A DNA stretch of 64,000 nucleotides from Candidatus Manganitrophus noduliformans (GTDB lineage Bacteria > Nitrospirota > Nitrospiria > SBBL01 > Manganitrophaceae), in contig NZ_VTOW01000005.1 in assembly GCF_012184425.1 (NCBI RefSeq), forward strand, positions 124,001-188,000. Direction: 5' to 3'. Position 1 is the stretch's first letter, and each line of letters opens with the position of its first letter. Of the stretch, positions 34,105 through 43,827 are shown in pieces. Below the pieces are notes generated by a model. The model was not told the DNA's origin, made no database searches, and saw only the letters and a program-made list of their open reading frames with translations. Both the position numbers and the translations under genes were made by a program.

Positions 34105-34914
34105 ATGAAACCTCTTCATTACGATACGATTATTTTCGATTTGGATGGGGTGGTCACCGATACGGCCAAAGTCCATGCCATGGCATGGAAAGCGCTGTTC
34201 GATGATTATTTACAGACACGTACCCTCCAATTCAATGAAGCGTTCCGTGTATTCGACATAGAAGAGGATTATGCCTCGTACCTCGATGGGAAGCCTCGAT
34301 ATGACGGGGTGAGAAGCTTCCTTGGATCGAGGGGAATCGCACTGGCAGATGGCGACCCGACAAATGGGCCTGAGCGTGAAACGGTCTGCGGCCTTGGGAA
34401 TAGAAAGGATCGCATTTTTTCCAAGGTCCTTCGCGACAATGGGGTCAAAGTGTTCGATTCGACTGTCCGTCTTGTCAGGGAATTGGAAAAGATGAAAATC
34501 TGGCGGGCTGTCGCATCATCCAGCAAAAATTGCCGGAGCGTTCTTCAGATTGCCGGCCTCGAAAACCTATTTGACACAATAGTCGATGGCGTGCTGTCGG
34601 CCGATCTGAAACTCAGGGGGAAGCCTGACCCCGATATTTTTCTCAAGTGTGTCGAACTGCTCGGCACCACACCTGAACGAACCGTGGTGGTGGAAGACGC
34701 CATCTCGGGAGTGCAGGCAGGCAGAAACGGCGGTTTTGGATTAGTCATCGGGATCGACCGGGCGGGGCTGGGAGAACAGTTACAGAAAAATGGCGCCGAT
34801 GTCGTGGTGACCGACCTGATCCGTGTAAGCCACCACACTATCGATTCATGGTTTGATATGAAGAATAAAATCTCACGCAGCATTCCGCACTCTTCAACGT
34901 TGCATACTTTGTAA
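34105..34914 (+). CDS. HAD-superfamily hydrolase, beta-phosphoglucomutase type
   Basis: A 269-residue HAD enzyme. Motif I is IIFDLDGVVTDTAKVHAMAW (both catalytic Asp present), motif II Ser is in AVASSSKNC, motif III Lys in LRGKPDPDIF and motif IV Asp in VVEDAISGVQAG. The cap domain (~20-110), with FNEAFRVFDIEEDYASYLDG and KPRYDGVRSFL, is the beta-phosphoglucomutase-family kind often linked to trehalose metabolism. Mutase and phosphatase functions cannot be told apart from sequence. It lies between the nucleotidyltransferase and the flippase, so sugar phosphate processing for polysaccharide is likely. Confidence 0.88.
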   Translation: MKPLHYDTIIFDLDGVVTDTAKVHAMAWKALFDDYLQTRTLQFNEAFRVFDIEEDYASYLDGKPRYDGVRSFLGSRGIALADGDPTNGPERETVCGLGNRKDRIFSKVLRDNGVKVFDSTVRLVRELEKMKIWRAVASSSKNCRSVLQIAGLENLFDTIVDGVLSADLKLRGKPDPDIFLKCVELLGTTPERTVVVEDAISGVQAGRNGGFGLVIGIDRAGLGEQLQKNGADVVVTDLIRVSHHTIDSWFDMKNKISRSIPHSSTLHTL

Positions 34915-34950
34915 AGGAACGGTTTGAGAATGTGATAAAGGGTGGGAGCA

Positions 34951-36336
34951 ATGACGGTTGAGTTGATCTTGAAACTTCCGCATCACGCCTGGAGCCAGGT
35001 CAAGCAGGCTTTCTTCAGAACCGAAAAAACACGAATCCTCTTATGGGGATCAATCGGCAGCTTGGTGGTTCGAGCCATCGGAATGGGTCTGCGGATGCTC
35101 GCAGGTATTCTCCTGGCTCGGATACTCGGGGCTACTGGCTACGGGATTTATGCCTATGCCGTGACATGGCTCGGCTTTCTCACCATCCCGACCATCATGG
35201 GTTTGGATCAGGTCCTCCTGCGCTTTGTGGCCGCTTATAAAGAAACCCGGGGGTGGTCCGCTCTCAAAGGAGTCGTGAAATTTTCTATTCTCCTCGGTCT
35301 CGCCGCGGCAGGGGTGACGACCCTTTTTTCAATCTCCTTTGTCTCCCTCTTCTCCGATTCTAATTGGGATTTTCAAGCCACGATGTGGATCACGCTGGCG
35401 CTTCTTCCGATCGTCGTACTCGGCCAATTGCGTCAATCCGCGCTCCGGGGGTTGAATCATCCGATGGTTGCCCAGATTCCTGAAAACATCGTCTATCCGG
35501 GACTTCTTCTTCTGTTCGCTTTCGGTGCCTCGCTTACAATGAAATCGCCCCTCACCGTGATTCAGATTGCTGTTGCGAATGCCGCGGCATGGGTCGGCTC
35601 TTTTTTGACCGGAACCTTCTTACTGGCGCGGAGGATGCCTTATCCCGTCAGCGCCTCCGAACCTTCATACCAGAAAACGGAGTGGCTGAAAATGGTCCCT
35701 CCCCTGATCTTTATCGGCGGGGCGTATCATCTCCTCAGCCGGGGGGACCTCCTGGTCCTCGGCATCGTCGGGACGAGCCGGGAAGTGGGGGTCTACTCCA
35801 TCGTCAGCCGAGGCGCAGAACTGATGCTTTTTATCTACGACGCCATTACCCTGGCAGGCGCTTCCCTCTTTTCGAGCATTTACGTCACGGGAGATTATAA
35901 AGAGCTCCAGCGGTTTACGACCCTTGCCACGAAGACGATTCTCTGGATCTCCTTACCAATTTTTTTTATCCTTATCGGGATCGCTCCTTGGTTTCTCGGG
36001 CTCTTCGGCGCTGAATTTGTGGAAGGATATGGGGTGATGAGACTGCTAACCACTACTTATTTTATCGGCAGCTTGAGCGGTTTTGTCATTACGATGCTTT
36101 ATATGACGGGCCACCAGCGGGATGTTGCCATTGTCATGGGGGTCATGGCGATCGTCAATCTTGCCCTTTCTTTCCTTCTCATCCCATGGCTTGGGATCAC
36201 AGGAGCCGCCATCGCGTCGGGGACCACGCTCATATTATTGAAAGGGACGCTCGTCATTGTCTTATATAAAAGGGTTGGGATTATTTCGCTCCCTTTCAGC
36301 TTTAAAAGGGCCTGCGGCACGCAGCAGAGCGGATAA
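34951..36336 (+). CDS. Wzx-type oligosaccharide flippase
   Basis: A 461-residue MOP-superfamily transporter with about 12-14 hydrophobic helices, moving undecaprenyl-linked repeat units across the inner membrane. The start of the family fold is visible in SLVVRAIGMGLRMLAGILLA followed by RILGATGYGIYAYA; LRGLNHPMVAQIPENIVYPG is another recognisable segment. ATG 34951 follows GGGAG; a GTG at 34942 is also possible. It forms, with the ligase/polymerase at 40749 and the Wzz-like protein, a Wzy-dependent pathway. Confidence 0.92.
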   Translation: MTVELILKLPHHAWSQVKQAFFRTEKTRILLWGSIGSLVVRAIGMGLRMLAGILLARILGATGYGIYAYAVTWLGFLTIPTIMGLDQVLLRFVAAYKETRGWSALKGVVKFSILLGLAAAGVTTLFSISFVSLFSDSNWDFQATMWITLALLPIVVLGQLRQSALRGLNHPMVAQIPENIVYPGLLLLFAFGASLTMKSPLTVIQIAVANAAAWVGSFLTGTFLLARRMPYPVSASEPSYQKTEWLKMVPPLIFIGGAYHLLSRGDLLVLGIVGTSREVGVYSIVSRGAELMLFIYDAITLAGASLFSSIYVTGDYKELQRFTTLATKTILWISLPIFFILIGIAPWFLGLFGAEFVEGYGVMRLLTTTYFIGSLSGFVITMLYMTGHQRDVAIVMGVMAIVNLALSFLLIPWLGITGAAIASGTTLILLKGTLVIVLYKRVGIISLPFSFKRACGTQQSG

Positions 36337-36371
36337 AACCTCCATTCATTTGATAGAAGGAGCAAACTCCA

Positions 36372-37364
36372 ATGAGCAATCCTCTGATTTCGATCATTAC
36401 ACCGGCCTTCAACCACGGCCGCTATATCGGCCGCTGCATCGAAAGCCTCCTTGCCCAAACCTACTCCAATTGGGAGATGGTCATTGTCGATGACGGATCG
36501 ACCGACAACACGGCCGAAGTCGTTCAATCGTATCGAGACTCACGCATCACCTACCTCTATCAAAAAAACAGGGGGGTCAAGGAATTGGCCGGCACGATCA
36601 ACACCGGCCTCGCGAAAACAAAGGGTGAATTCGTGACCATGTTCGGCAGCGACGATACCTGGCCCTCTTATCGGCTGGAAAAGCAGATTCCGATCTTCGA
36701 CGAACCGGATGTGGTTCTCTGCTTCGGGTTGGGATATCTGATCGACGAAAATGACCAGATTCTCGGCAGTATCAATCCTCCTCCCGACCTGAATCACGTG
36801 CAGAATCGGCCGGTCGGATCGATCCTTCATCGGCTGTTTCTCTCCCATTTCATATTTCAGCCGAGCGTCCTTCTTCGTCGAGCGGCGCTCGAAAAAATCG
36901 GAGGCTACCTTCAGCCTGCCGGGCTCCTCGCCGAGGATTATCCGACCCATATGGCCCTTGCATTGGAAGGGGAATTCCGCTATCTCGATCTTCACCTTGC
37001 GAATTATCGAATGCACCCCGGGCAGATGACCCGCAACCACTATCAGGGAATGGTTGAAACCGACATCCCGTATGTTCTGGAATTTTTCAGACATCTGACC
37101 CCGGAAATGCAGAAACGGACAGGATGGACCGAATCACGCCTGAGCCGGGAGCTGTCGAGGCGGCTTCATAACGCCTATTTCGAGGTCGGCCGCCGGGATC
37201 TTCTTGCGGGGAATTGGGTGAAAGCGCGCCGTCATTTTATCAACGCCTTGGGCCGCGGGAGCCTCACCACAAAAGCGAAAGCTTTTCTCGGGATCTCCTG
37301 CAGTCTTCTCCATACCGACATGGAAGGGGTCATCCAACTTTCGGGCCGAACCCCGCTCCGCTGA
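36372..37364 (+). CDS. Family 2 glycosyltransferase
   Basis: A 330-residue inverting GT-A enzyme. The N-terminus has ISIITPAFNHGRYIGRCIES and the nucleotide-binding VIVDDGSTDNT; the DxD-like metal motif is MFGSDDTW (~95), and an EDY catalytic-base candidate is in LLAEDYPTHMAL. The C-terminal ~90 residues are helical and basic (LSRELSRRLHNAYFEVGRRD), typical of peripheral membrane attachment. It acts on cytoplasmic undecaprenyl-linked intermediates. Donor and linkage are unknown. Confidence 0.92.
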   Translation: MSNPLISIITPAFNHGRYIGRCIESLLAQTYSNWEMVIVDDGSTDNTAEVVQSYRDSRITYLYQKNRGVKELAGTINTGLAKTKGEFVTMFGSDDTWPSYRLEKQIPIFDEPDVVLCFGLGYLIDENDQILGSINPPPDLNHVQNRPVGSILHRLFLSHFIFQPSVLLRRAALEKIGGYLQPAGLLAEDYPTHMALALEGEFRYLDLHLANYRMHPGQMTRNHYQGMVETDIPYVLEFFRHLTPEMQKRTGWTESRLSRELSRRLHNAYFEVGRRDLLAGNWVKARRHFINALGRGSLTTKAKAFLGISCSLLHTDMEGVIQLSGRTPLR

Positions 37365-37385
37365 GACGACTGGAAAACGAACAAA

Positions 37386-39602
37386 ATGCAGAAAATGGTG
37401 CGCCATCACCGTCTCAGGATCCATTTTGGGTTCTATAAAAACGCGTTACACTTACTCTTTTCAGGAGTTTTACCTTTTCTGATGAGCATTGTCTCCATAA
37501 CAAATCTAGCGGGGTGCATACGCGAATCCCAGGAAATGGGAAAATTTGAAATCGCGCACCCCTCTCCGATCTTTCAGGATATTACGAGAATTGCCTTCCT
37601 CTACACCTCTCCCGGCGGCCAGGTATCGATTCATTTTTCAACCCTCGAGAGCCATCATCGGAATCCTGAGGGGGATGAGTTCCTATTTTCTTCATACGAG
37701 ACTGCGTCCCAGGTGTTAAAATCGCAGGTCGTCAAAGGGGCCCCCGAGGCGCGGGCCTATTCCTATTCAAAAAATTTGAATCGATATGTTTTGGGCACTT
37801 CGATCGACCCCCAGATCTTTCTTTATGATCCCGATCGCTTGACTTTGGAGCGGGTTTTCGAGGGTCCAAAGTCGAATGCATTTATCCATCGCCTTGCCGT
37901 GAAAGACGATTACGTTTATACCATCCTGAGCACCCCCTCCGCACCGATCCGGGGATTCAACGGCATCCTGAAGGTTCATTTACAAACAGGAAAACATCAG
38001 GTGATTCCCTTCTCCGATAAAATGGAGCAGGGATGGGGGGGGGTCCAGACCGTCGATCCGACCGGGCGGATCTGGTTTTACCGGGCATTCCCGATGCGGA
38101 TGATGTGGTACGACGCCGTACGCGGAATGAGGAACCGGACACTCGCCGGTTATGAAGGCTGGACGGTAGAGAGTTGGGACAGTTGGCGAGGGGAGGATTA
38201 TCTGGTCCTCACCAACAGCCGCGGGGAATTCATCAAGAAACGGGTCGATTTGCAGACGATGACCGAACAAGAAGGGGGCTCGGAGTTCGCAACCGAGCAG
38301 GACCGGCTCTTCTTGGAATCGGTCCGGGTGGACCTTTACCATAACGACCCCTTTGCCGAACCGCTCTATTTTCGACCCGGGAGCGCTTCCTTTTATCAGC
38401 GAAGTGCCGGCCAGGATCTTTTTTCATCGGTTGGTAGCATCGATCTGGGAAAGTTCGAAGTGATGGGATTTCATCTGACCCCTCAGGAAGGAGCGACGCG
38501 GTGGATCCATCCCCAATTGGGGGAGTTGGAGGTGTTGGGGATCTCTCCCGCCGGCGATCTACTCGTCTGGCTGAGAGGCCGCAAAAGTTATGCGGTTGCG
38601 GAAATTCAATCCGGAAAACTGACGCCCCATGAAATCAACCTCTCCAACCTCTCGCCGGCGGATATCACTTCCCTGGTGGTCACGGATGACGGATCGTTGT
38701 ATGGGGGAGGAATTCTCACCTTCTCTCACCTCTTCCGGTTCGACCTTCCCACAAATCGAACCGCTCTTCTGAAGGGAGCCATCCCTGACGCCGAGGGACA
38801 AGTCAATTCTATGTTTCTGGGTCTAGATGGAAAGGTCTACGGCGCCGGATACCCCGACTCCGTCCTGTTTCGATTCGACCCTTCCGCCCCATGGAATCCG
38901 GGAAATACGGCGACCCACAACCCGACCCATTTGGGCGCCATGGGGCACCATCGGCAGACCCGGGCGCGGAAAGGGATTCAAGATCTCGATGGCACGATCT
39001 GGTATCAGAGCGTCACCGACTATGCCTTTCCGATTGCACATGCCCTGGCGAAGGCCGATTTTGAAAAGAGAACCCTGACGGTCAAAACCGACCTGGATGA
39101 TGGATTCCCAGAAGTGGAGGCGCTTGCCGTCTTCGATTCCGAACATCTGGTGCTTCTGGGACGCAAAAATGGAAAGCCGGGGCTCTATCGATTGAATCAA
39201 CGCGAATTCCGGATCGAGGAGGAAAAGGTTCTTGCTGAATCGGGCGGAATCCTGGTCAACCTGGATCCTTACGATCGGAGCAACTCTCGGCTCTTCCTGA
39301 CGCAAGGGAGAAAACTCTATGGAATTAATCCGGACCTTTCCATCCGCTTCATCCATAAATCCCTTCGTGAAATATCGGCAGTTGTCCCCGGAGAGGGGCA
39401 GGATATTCTCTTGATTGGAAAAACCCACATCGAGAGAATTAATTTGACATCGGGAGCAAAGGATATCTGGTGGAACAGGGGAGATAAGCCAGGCCACTAT
39501 ATATTCAAGCACCTCTCATGGACTCCCGTTATATTTCATAAAGGACTTTTGTATATTGCGGATGAGGAGAAATTATGGAGATTTAACCCTCCGAGGAGCT
39601 GA
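37386..39602 (+). CDS. Large secreted lipoprotein, beta-propeller-like, unknown function
   Basis: A 738-residue protein I cannot assign to a named family. The N-terminus has a hydrophobic core and a lipobox-like end (LMSIVSITNLAGC), then the rest is beta-rich with repeated blade-like units (RLAVKDDYVYTILSTPSAP, LVVTDDGSLYGGGILTFSHL, MFLGLDGKVYGAGYPDSVLF, FRFDPSAPWNPGN), suggesting one or two 6-7 bladed propellers. These resemble the strand pattern of NHL or lyase-like propellers. A role in modifying, binding or degrading the exported polysaccharide is inference from its place between glycosyltransferases. Confidence 0.75.
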   Translation: MQKMVRHHRLRIHFGFYKNALHLLFSGVLPFLMSIVSITNLAGCIRESQEMGKFEIAHPSPIFQDITRIAFLYTSPGGQVSIHFSTLESHHRNPEGDEFLFSSYETASQVLKSQVVKGAPEARAYSYSKNLNRYVLGTSIDPQIFLYDPDRLTLERVFEGPKSNAFIHRLAVKDDYVYTILSTPSAPIRGFNGILKVHLQTGKHQVIPFSDKMEQGWGGVQTVDPTGRIWFYRAFPMRMMWYDAVRGMRNRTLAGYEGWTVESWDSWRGEDYLVLTNSRGEFIKKRVDLQTMTEQEGGSEFATEQDRLFLESVRVDLYHNDPFAEPLYFRPGSASFYQRSAGQDLFSSVGSIDLGKFEVMGFHLTPQEGATRWIHPQLGELEVLGISPAGDLLVWLRGRKSYAVAEIQSGKLTPHEINLSNLSPADITSLVVTDDGSLYGGGILTFSHLFRFDLPTNRTALLKGAIPDAEGQVNSMFLGLDGKVYGAGYPDSVLFRFDPSAPWNPGNTATHNPTHLGAMGHHRQTRARKGIQDLDGTIWYQSVTDYAFPIAHALAKADFEKRTLTVKTDLDDGFPEVEALAVFDSEHLVLLGRKNGKPGLYRLNQREFRIEEEKVLAESGGILVNLDPYDRSNSRLFLTQGRKLYGINPDLSIRFIHKSLREISAVVPGEGQDILLIGKTHIERINLTSGAKDIWWNRGDKPGHYIFKHLSWTPVIFHKGLLYIADEEKLWRFNPPRS

Positions 39603-39606
39603 ACGT

Positions 39607-40752
39607 ATGAGACTTTGTTATATCGGAAACTACGCTAACATTCATACTCGCCGATGGACCGGCTTCTTCGCTCAACAGGGACACGAGGTTCATGTTATCT
39701 CCACTACGCCGGTTCGCGAGGATGAGGTTTCTTCCGTTAAAATTCATTCGTTGGCCACTTATCGGACCGGAAATTATTTACTGGACCTCCTGCTTGGATT
39801 ATTGAGCATGTTCCGGAGGGTAGCCGACTTGAAGCGGCTCATCCATGAAATCGCCCCAGATGTTGTCCATGTCCATTACATTACTGATGCTGCTCTTTTT
39901 GCTCTTCTGACCGGTTATCGGCCGATTGTATTGACTGCGTGGGGGTCCGACATTTTGGTTTCACCGGAGCAGTCCTGGATTCGAAAGCAGGTGGTTAAAT
40001 ACATCGTCAGCAAGGCAGATCTGATCACCTGTGATGCGGACCATATGAAGCGCAGGATCGTTGATCTGGGTGCCGCTCCCGATTCCGTGGAGATTATTTT
40101 TTTCGGAACGGATATTGAGAGATTTCAACCGAAGCGTCGAGACAACCGTCTTCGTTTAAAGGTGGCGCCGGCGGGAGGCCCTGTGATCATCAGCATCCGA
40201 AATCTGGAACCGGTCTATGATATCGAATCGATGGTGCGTGCCGTTCCGTTTGTGTGTGAACGCTTTCCCACTGCGACCTTTCTCATTGGGGGGTCTGGCT
40301 CGTTGCGCGGGTCACTCCAGGATCTGACGAAGGAACTAGGCATCGAACAGAATGTCCTTTTTCTAGGATCTCTGTCACAGGAGGAATTGCCGTCCTATCT
40401 GGCGTCTTCAGACGTATATATTTCCACGGCACTTTCGGATGGAGGGATTTCAGCGAGCACCGCCGAAGCGATGGCCTCCGGTGTTCCCGTTGTCATCACC
40501 GATGTCGGGGACAACAGTCAATGGGTCCAAGATGGCATGAATGGATTTCTGGTTCCTCCCAAAGACCCTTCCTCCGTTGCAAAAAGAACCATTCAGTTGC
40601 TGGAGGCGGCCGACATTCGTTTACGGATGGGAAAAAGAGGTCGCCAGGAGATCATGGAGCGAAACAACCTCTATACCGAAATGAAGAAAATGGAAGGATT
40701 GTACCACGTATGGGCGGAAAAGGCCCCCTCCAGGAGTCCGGCGGGAAAATGA
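39607..40752 (+). CDS. Family 4 glycosyltransferase
   Basis: A 381-residue retaining GT-B enzyme. N-terminal domain: LCYIGNYANIHTRRWTGFFA and DVVHVHYITDAALFALL, with LTAWGSDILVSPE. C-terminal donor-binding domain: VIISIRNLEPVYDIESMVRA, LIGGSGSLRGSLQDL and the E-x7-E motif in SDGGISASTAEAMASGVPVV. ATG 39607 has GAGG upstream; the frame from 39556 would overlap the lipoprotein gene. Its stop overlaps the ligase ATG (ATGA). Confidence 0.93.
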   Translation: MRLCYIGNYANIHTRRWTGFFAQQGHEVHVISTTPVREDEVSSVKIHSLATYRTGNYLLDLLLGLLSMFRRVADLKRLIHEIAPDVVHVHYITDAALFALLTGYRPIVLTAWGSDILVSPEQSWIRKQVVKYIVSKADLITCDADHMKRRIVDLGAAPDSVEIIFFGTDIERFQPKRRDNRLRLKVAPAGGPVIISIRNLEPVYDIESMVRAVPFVCERFPTATFLIGGSGSLRGSLQDLTKELGIEQNVLFLGSLSQEELPSYLASSDVYISTALSDGGISASTAEAMASGVPVVITDVGDNSQWVQDGMNGFLVPPKDPSSVAKRTIQLLEAADIRLRMGKRGRQEIMERNNLYTEMKKMEGLYHVWAEKAPSRSPAGK

Positions 40753-42353
40753 ACCGATTTCCGATTCAAAGCGAACCATTGTTTACTGGCCTGCAAAACA
40801 ACGAATTCAGGTTCAACCCCGTCCTGAGTTCGAGGAGGGCTTCGAAGCTTGCTATGGCGGGAGCCATTTCTGCGAGTCTTGCCACGATTTTTATCGGCAC
40901 GGCACATCAGGCGCAGTTTTCTCACGGGGAGGTGATCCTTCCCTGGCAATTTCCGCTCTCCGCGCTGCTCTCATTTTTCCTGAGCGGTCTTTTTTTACTG
41001 ATCTATATCGCTTCGACCCCCAGGATGTTCTGGCCGGCCCTGGCGGTCACCTCCGTTTTGACGGCCGGCATCTATGTTCTGCGGTTTCCGATTTTCGACG
41101 AATGGCTGGCCGGAGCGATTGTCGTCGGCGGCCTGATCGCCGCGGCGAAAGGCCGGGTTCCCCGCCGGAAGATCCGGGTTCATCGCGAATGGGTTGTCTT
41201 ATTCATGATATTGAGTGGCTATATGTTATTGGAAAGTTTGATTGGCATTTTTGTCCATGGAAACCTCAAATCGGCGCGGTTTTCGATGACCTTCGGCGTC
41301 GTTTTTGCCCTCGGCTACCTTCTCGCAAAATACGACTTCCCTCGACCAACCTCTCATCAGGTCACCCTCTTGGTGGCGTGGACCAGCCTTGCTTATTATC
41401 TCCTTTATGTCGTTCATGGCGCTGTTTTCTTCTCTTCCGTGCACACCACCATTTTAGAAGGGATCGGCTTTGCCGGCTCGGGTTATCAAACTGCAACCGG
41501 GATGGTGGCGGCCCCGACCGCTTTGATCTTGATCGGACGGGAACGAGGAGGGCGGCGCCTATTGGGGTGCGCCGTATTGATCCTCTCTCTCCTCATCTCG
41601 GCCCTTTCAGATTCGCGCGCCGGAATGCTCGCCGTCGTCGGAGCGATGGCTGTCAGCCCGTTTGCCATCGGAATGGCGCGGTCGTTTACGATCGCCTTCG
41701 TGGGAGTTGTTGCCTCGATCGTGATCGGCACGATCGCATTCGAACGGCCGGAGTGGCTGCTGGACATCGGGGAGGCGATGATAAGCGCCCTCAATGTAGA
41801 GGGAGGAAGTTCGACCTATGAATATTTTGGTCGGACGGTTACCGCCGCCAAGGGAGATGCGGGCCGATTTCTATATGTTCGGGGCGCGGTTGAAACCCTC
41901 GTTCAAAATCCCCTTCTGGCCCTTACAGGGGCGGGGACTTATGGCTACTTCCCGGTCGCGGGCCCCTACTATGAAAAGGTGGCCGATGAACAGGGGGTGA
42001 ATACCGCCATTGTCAACTACGGATCTTCTCTGGGCGGGGTGGTCGAGCCGCCCCGGCCTCCCGCCATGGGGGCCCTCATCGCTGAGACCGGTATATTCGG
42101 AACGGTCCTCCATCTTCTTTGCGCCCTTGCCGCCGTCTCAACGATTGTATTCCGGCGATCTCGCACGAACAAACTAAGGCTCTTCCTGGGGCCGAATATC
42201 CTGATTGCCTCCACCGTCTCCTTGGCGCTCGCCTGGACCTACTTCGGAGAGATTCAGGATATGATCTTATTCTACCTGCTCATTATGCCGTTCGGCCTGG
42301 TCCATACCTGGGGAAACGGGACCGGCACGGGAAAACCGGAGGGTGGTTCATGA
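40749..42353 (+). CDS. O-antigen ligase/polymerase family membrane protein
   Basis: A 534-residue protein with about 12 hydrophobic helices and a large periplasmic loop (~350-430, around YEYFGRTVTAAKGDAGRF and VEPPRPPAMGALIAETGIFG), the layout of Wzy polymerases and WaaL ligases. Typical segments are LSALSDSRAGMLAVVGAMAV and TGAGTYGYFPVAGPYY. In a Wzx/Wzz context it is most likely the polymerase. Both ends overlap neighbours by 4 bases (ATGA), so GT4-polymerase-MBL are tightly coupled. Ligase function cannot be excluded. Confidence 0.85.
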   Translation: MNRFPIQSEPLFTGLQNNEFRFNPVLSSRRASKLAMAGAISASLATIFIGTAHQAQFSHGEVILPWQFPLSALLSFFLSGLFLLIYIASTPRMFWPALAVTSVLTAGIYVLRFPIFDEWLAGAIVVGGLIAAAKGRVPRRKIRVHREWVVLFMILSGYMLLESLIGIFVHGNLKSARFSMTFGVVFALGYLLAKYDFPRPTSHQVTLLVAWTSLAYYLLYVVHGAVFFSSVHTTILEGIGFAGSGYQTATGMVAAPTALILIGRERGGRRLLGCAVLILSLLISALSDSRAGMLAVVGAMAVSPFAIGMARSFTIAFVGVVASIVIGTIAFERPEWLLDIGEAMISALNVEGGSSTYEYFGRTVTAAKGDAGRFLYVRGAVETLVQNPLLALTGAGTYGYFPVAGPYYEKVADEQGVNTAIVNYGSSLGGVVEPPRPPAMGALIAETGIFGTVLHLLCALAAVSTIVFRRSRTNKLRLFLGPNILIASTVSLALAWTYFGEIQDMILFYLLIMPFGLVHTWGNGTGTGKPEGGS

Positions 42354-43762
42354 AGTTGACCGTTTTCAGCCATGCGAGCATGTTGATTGAAAATCAGGGT
42401 ACAAAGTTGATGACCGATCCGTGGCTGCTCGGCTCGTGTTACTGGCGATCGTGGTGGAACTATCCCAAGCCCCTTCCTTATACGGGACGGGTGGAGGACC
42501 TCTCTTACATCTATATTTCACACCATCATTGGGACCACTTTCACGGCCCGTCCCTCCGCGTGTTGCCGCAGAGTGCGACGGTTCTGGTCCCCAAGGCCCA
42601 TCACACCCTGCTGATCGACGATCTGTCAGGGTTTGGTTTTAAGAATATTGTCGAAATGCCCCATGGAAAATCGGTGGTTCTTGAATCGGGACTGAAATTG
42701 ACCTCTTACCATTTCGGCCTGTCTCTTGACAGTACTTTGGTGATTGAGAATGGAGAAACCACCATCGTGAACATGAACGACTGTAAAATCACCGGCCTGC
42801 CGCTGCGACAGTTTTTAAAGCGCCATCCCCGGGTCGATTTATTGTTTCGCAGTCACTCCTCCGCTTCGGTCTATCCACATTGTGTCGACGCAGAAGACGA
42901 AGGGGATCTACAATATCGAACCAACCAGGATTACATGACCGAGTTCCTCCGTTCCGCGGAGATCATCAAGCCGCGCTATGCCATTCCCTTTGCAAGCAAT
43001 CACTGTTATCTCCATAAAGAAACGATCCGCTACAACAGCACCATCGTCTCGCCGCTCGACGTGAAGGGATATTTTGACCGGCACAAGCCGGAGGGGACCG
43101 ATTGTCACGTCATGATGGCCGGAGACGTCTGGGACAGCAAAGAAGGTTTTCATCTCCAGGGAGCCGACCCTTTTACAAACCGGCCGGCCTATCTTCAAGA
43201 GTACGCAAAAGAGGTCGCTCCCAAATTGGAGGCGTATTATCTCGAGGAGGATAAAGTCACGCTGCCTTTCTCCAAATTCAAAACCTATTTCTCCGGCATG
43301 CTGGAGAAACTGCCGCTCGTCAGCCGGCCTCTTTTCAAACCGGTCGTCGCGTTTCAACGGAGGTCGGTCCCCGACGCTTATTGGATCGTCGACTTCGGCC
43401 GCCGGTCGGTTTATGAAACGGCGGCGCTCCCGTCCGACTGGAGCGTGGTGATTGAAACCCATCCGGCCGTCTTACGCGACTGCATCCAGAGGCGGATGTT
43501 CACCGTTTTTATGCCGAGCAAACGGCTGTCGGTGCGCCTGGCCAAAGGGGCGTTAAAAGACCTGTTCATTCTGACACAGCTTTTAGAGATGGCCGAATAC
43601 GGCTATTTCCCTCTCGTCAATATCTTGAATCGGCGGTTTGTTTCCGCCTGGCTCCGGCGCTGGCGCGAGGTGATCCACTATTTCGGGATCGCGGCGAAGA
43701 TGTTCATCCGAAGAAAAAAAGAAGACCCCCTCTCGGCGGCCGTTCCGCGCGTGACCTCCTGA
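42350..43762 (+). CDS. MBL-fold metallohydrolase of the polysaccharide locus
   Basis: A 470-residue protein with a metallo-beta-lactamase fold in its first ~250 residues. It begins LTVFSHASMLIENQGTKLMT and DPWLLGSCYWRSWWNYP, with the metal motif SHHHWDHFHG (HxHxDH complete). This opening resembles UlaG-type lactonases and the MBL half of CMP-sialic-acid hydroxylases; no Rieske centre is present. The C-terminal ~200 residues (YWIVDFGRRSVYETAALPSD, then helices) may be an SCP2-like or helical partner. No signal peptide is seen. It may hydrolyse or rearrange a nucleotide-sugar or sugar-lipid, which is inference. Confidence 0.75.
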   Translation: MKLTVFSHASMLIENQGTKLMTDPWLLGSCYWRSWWNYPKPLPYTGRVEDLSYIYISHHHWDHFHGPSLRVLPQSATVLVPKAHHTLLIDDLSGFGFKNIVEMPHGKSVVLESGLKLTSYHFGLSLDSTLVIENGETTIVNMNDCKITGLPLRQFLKRHPRVDLLFRSHSSASVYPHCVDAEDEGDLQYRTNQDYMTEFLRSAEIIKPRYAIPFASNHCYLHKETIRYNSTIVSPLDVKGYFDRHKPEGTDCHVMMAGDVWDSKEGFHLQGADPFTNRPAYLQEYAKEVAPKLEAYYLEEDKVTLPFSKFKTYFSGMLEKLPLVSRPLFKPVVAFQRRSVPDAYWIVDFGRRSVYETAALPSDWSVVIETHPAVLRDCIQRRMFTVFMPSKRLSVRLAKGALKDLFILTQLLEMAEYGYFPLVNILNRRFVSAWLRRWREVIHYFGIAAKMFIRRKKEDPLSAAVPRVTS

Positions 43763-43827
43763 AGCGTCGCCGGGACCCTTTTCGAAGGATGTTTCGGTTC
43801 GAGTCATTTTCCGGAAAAGGAATTTGA

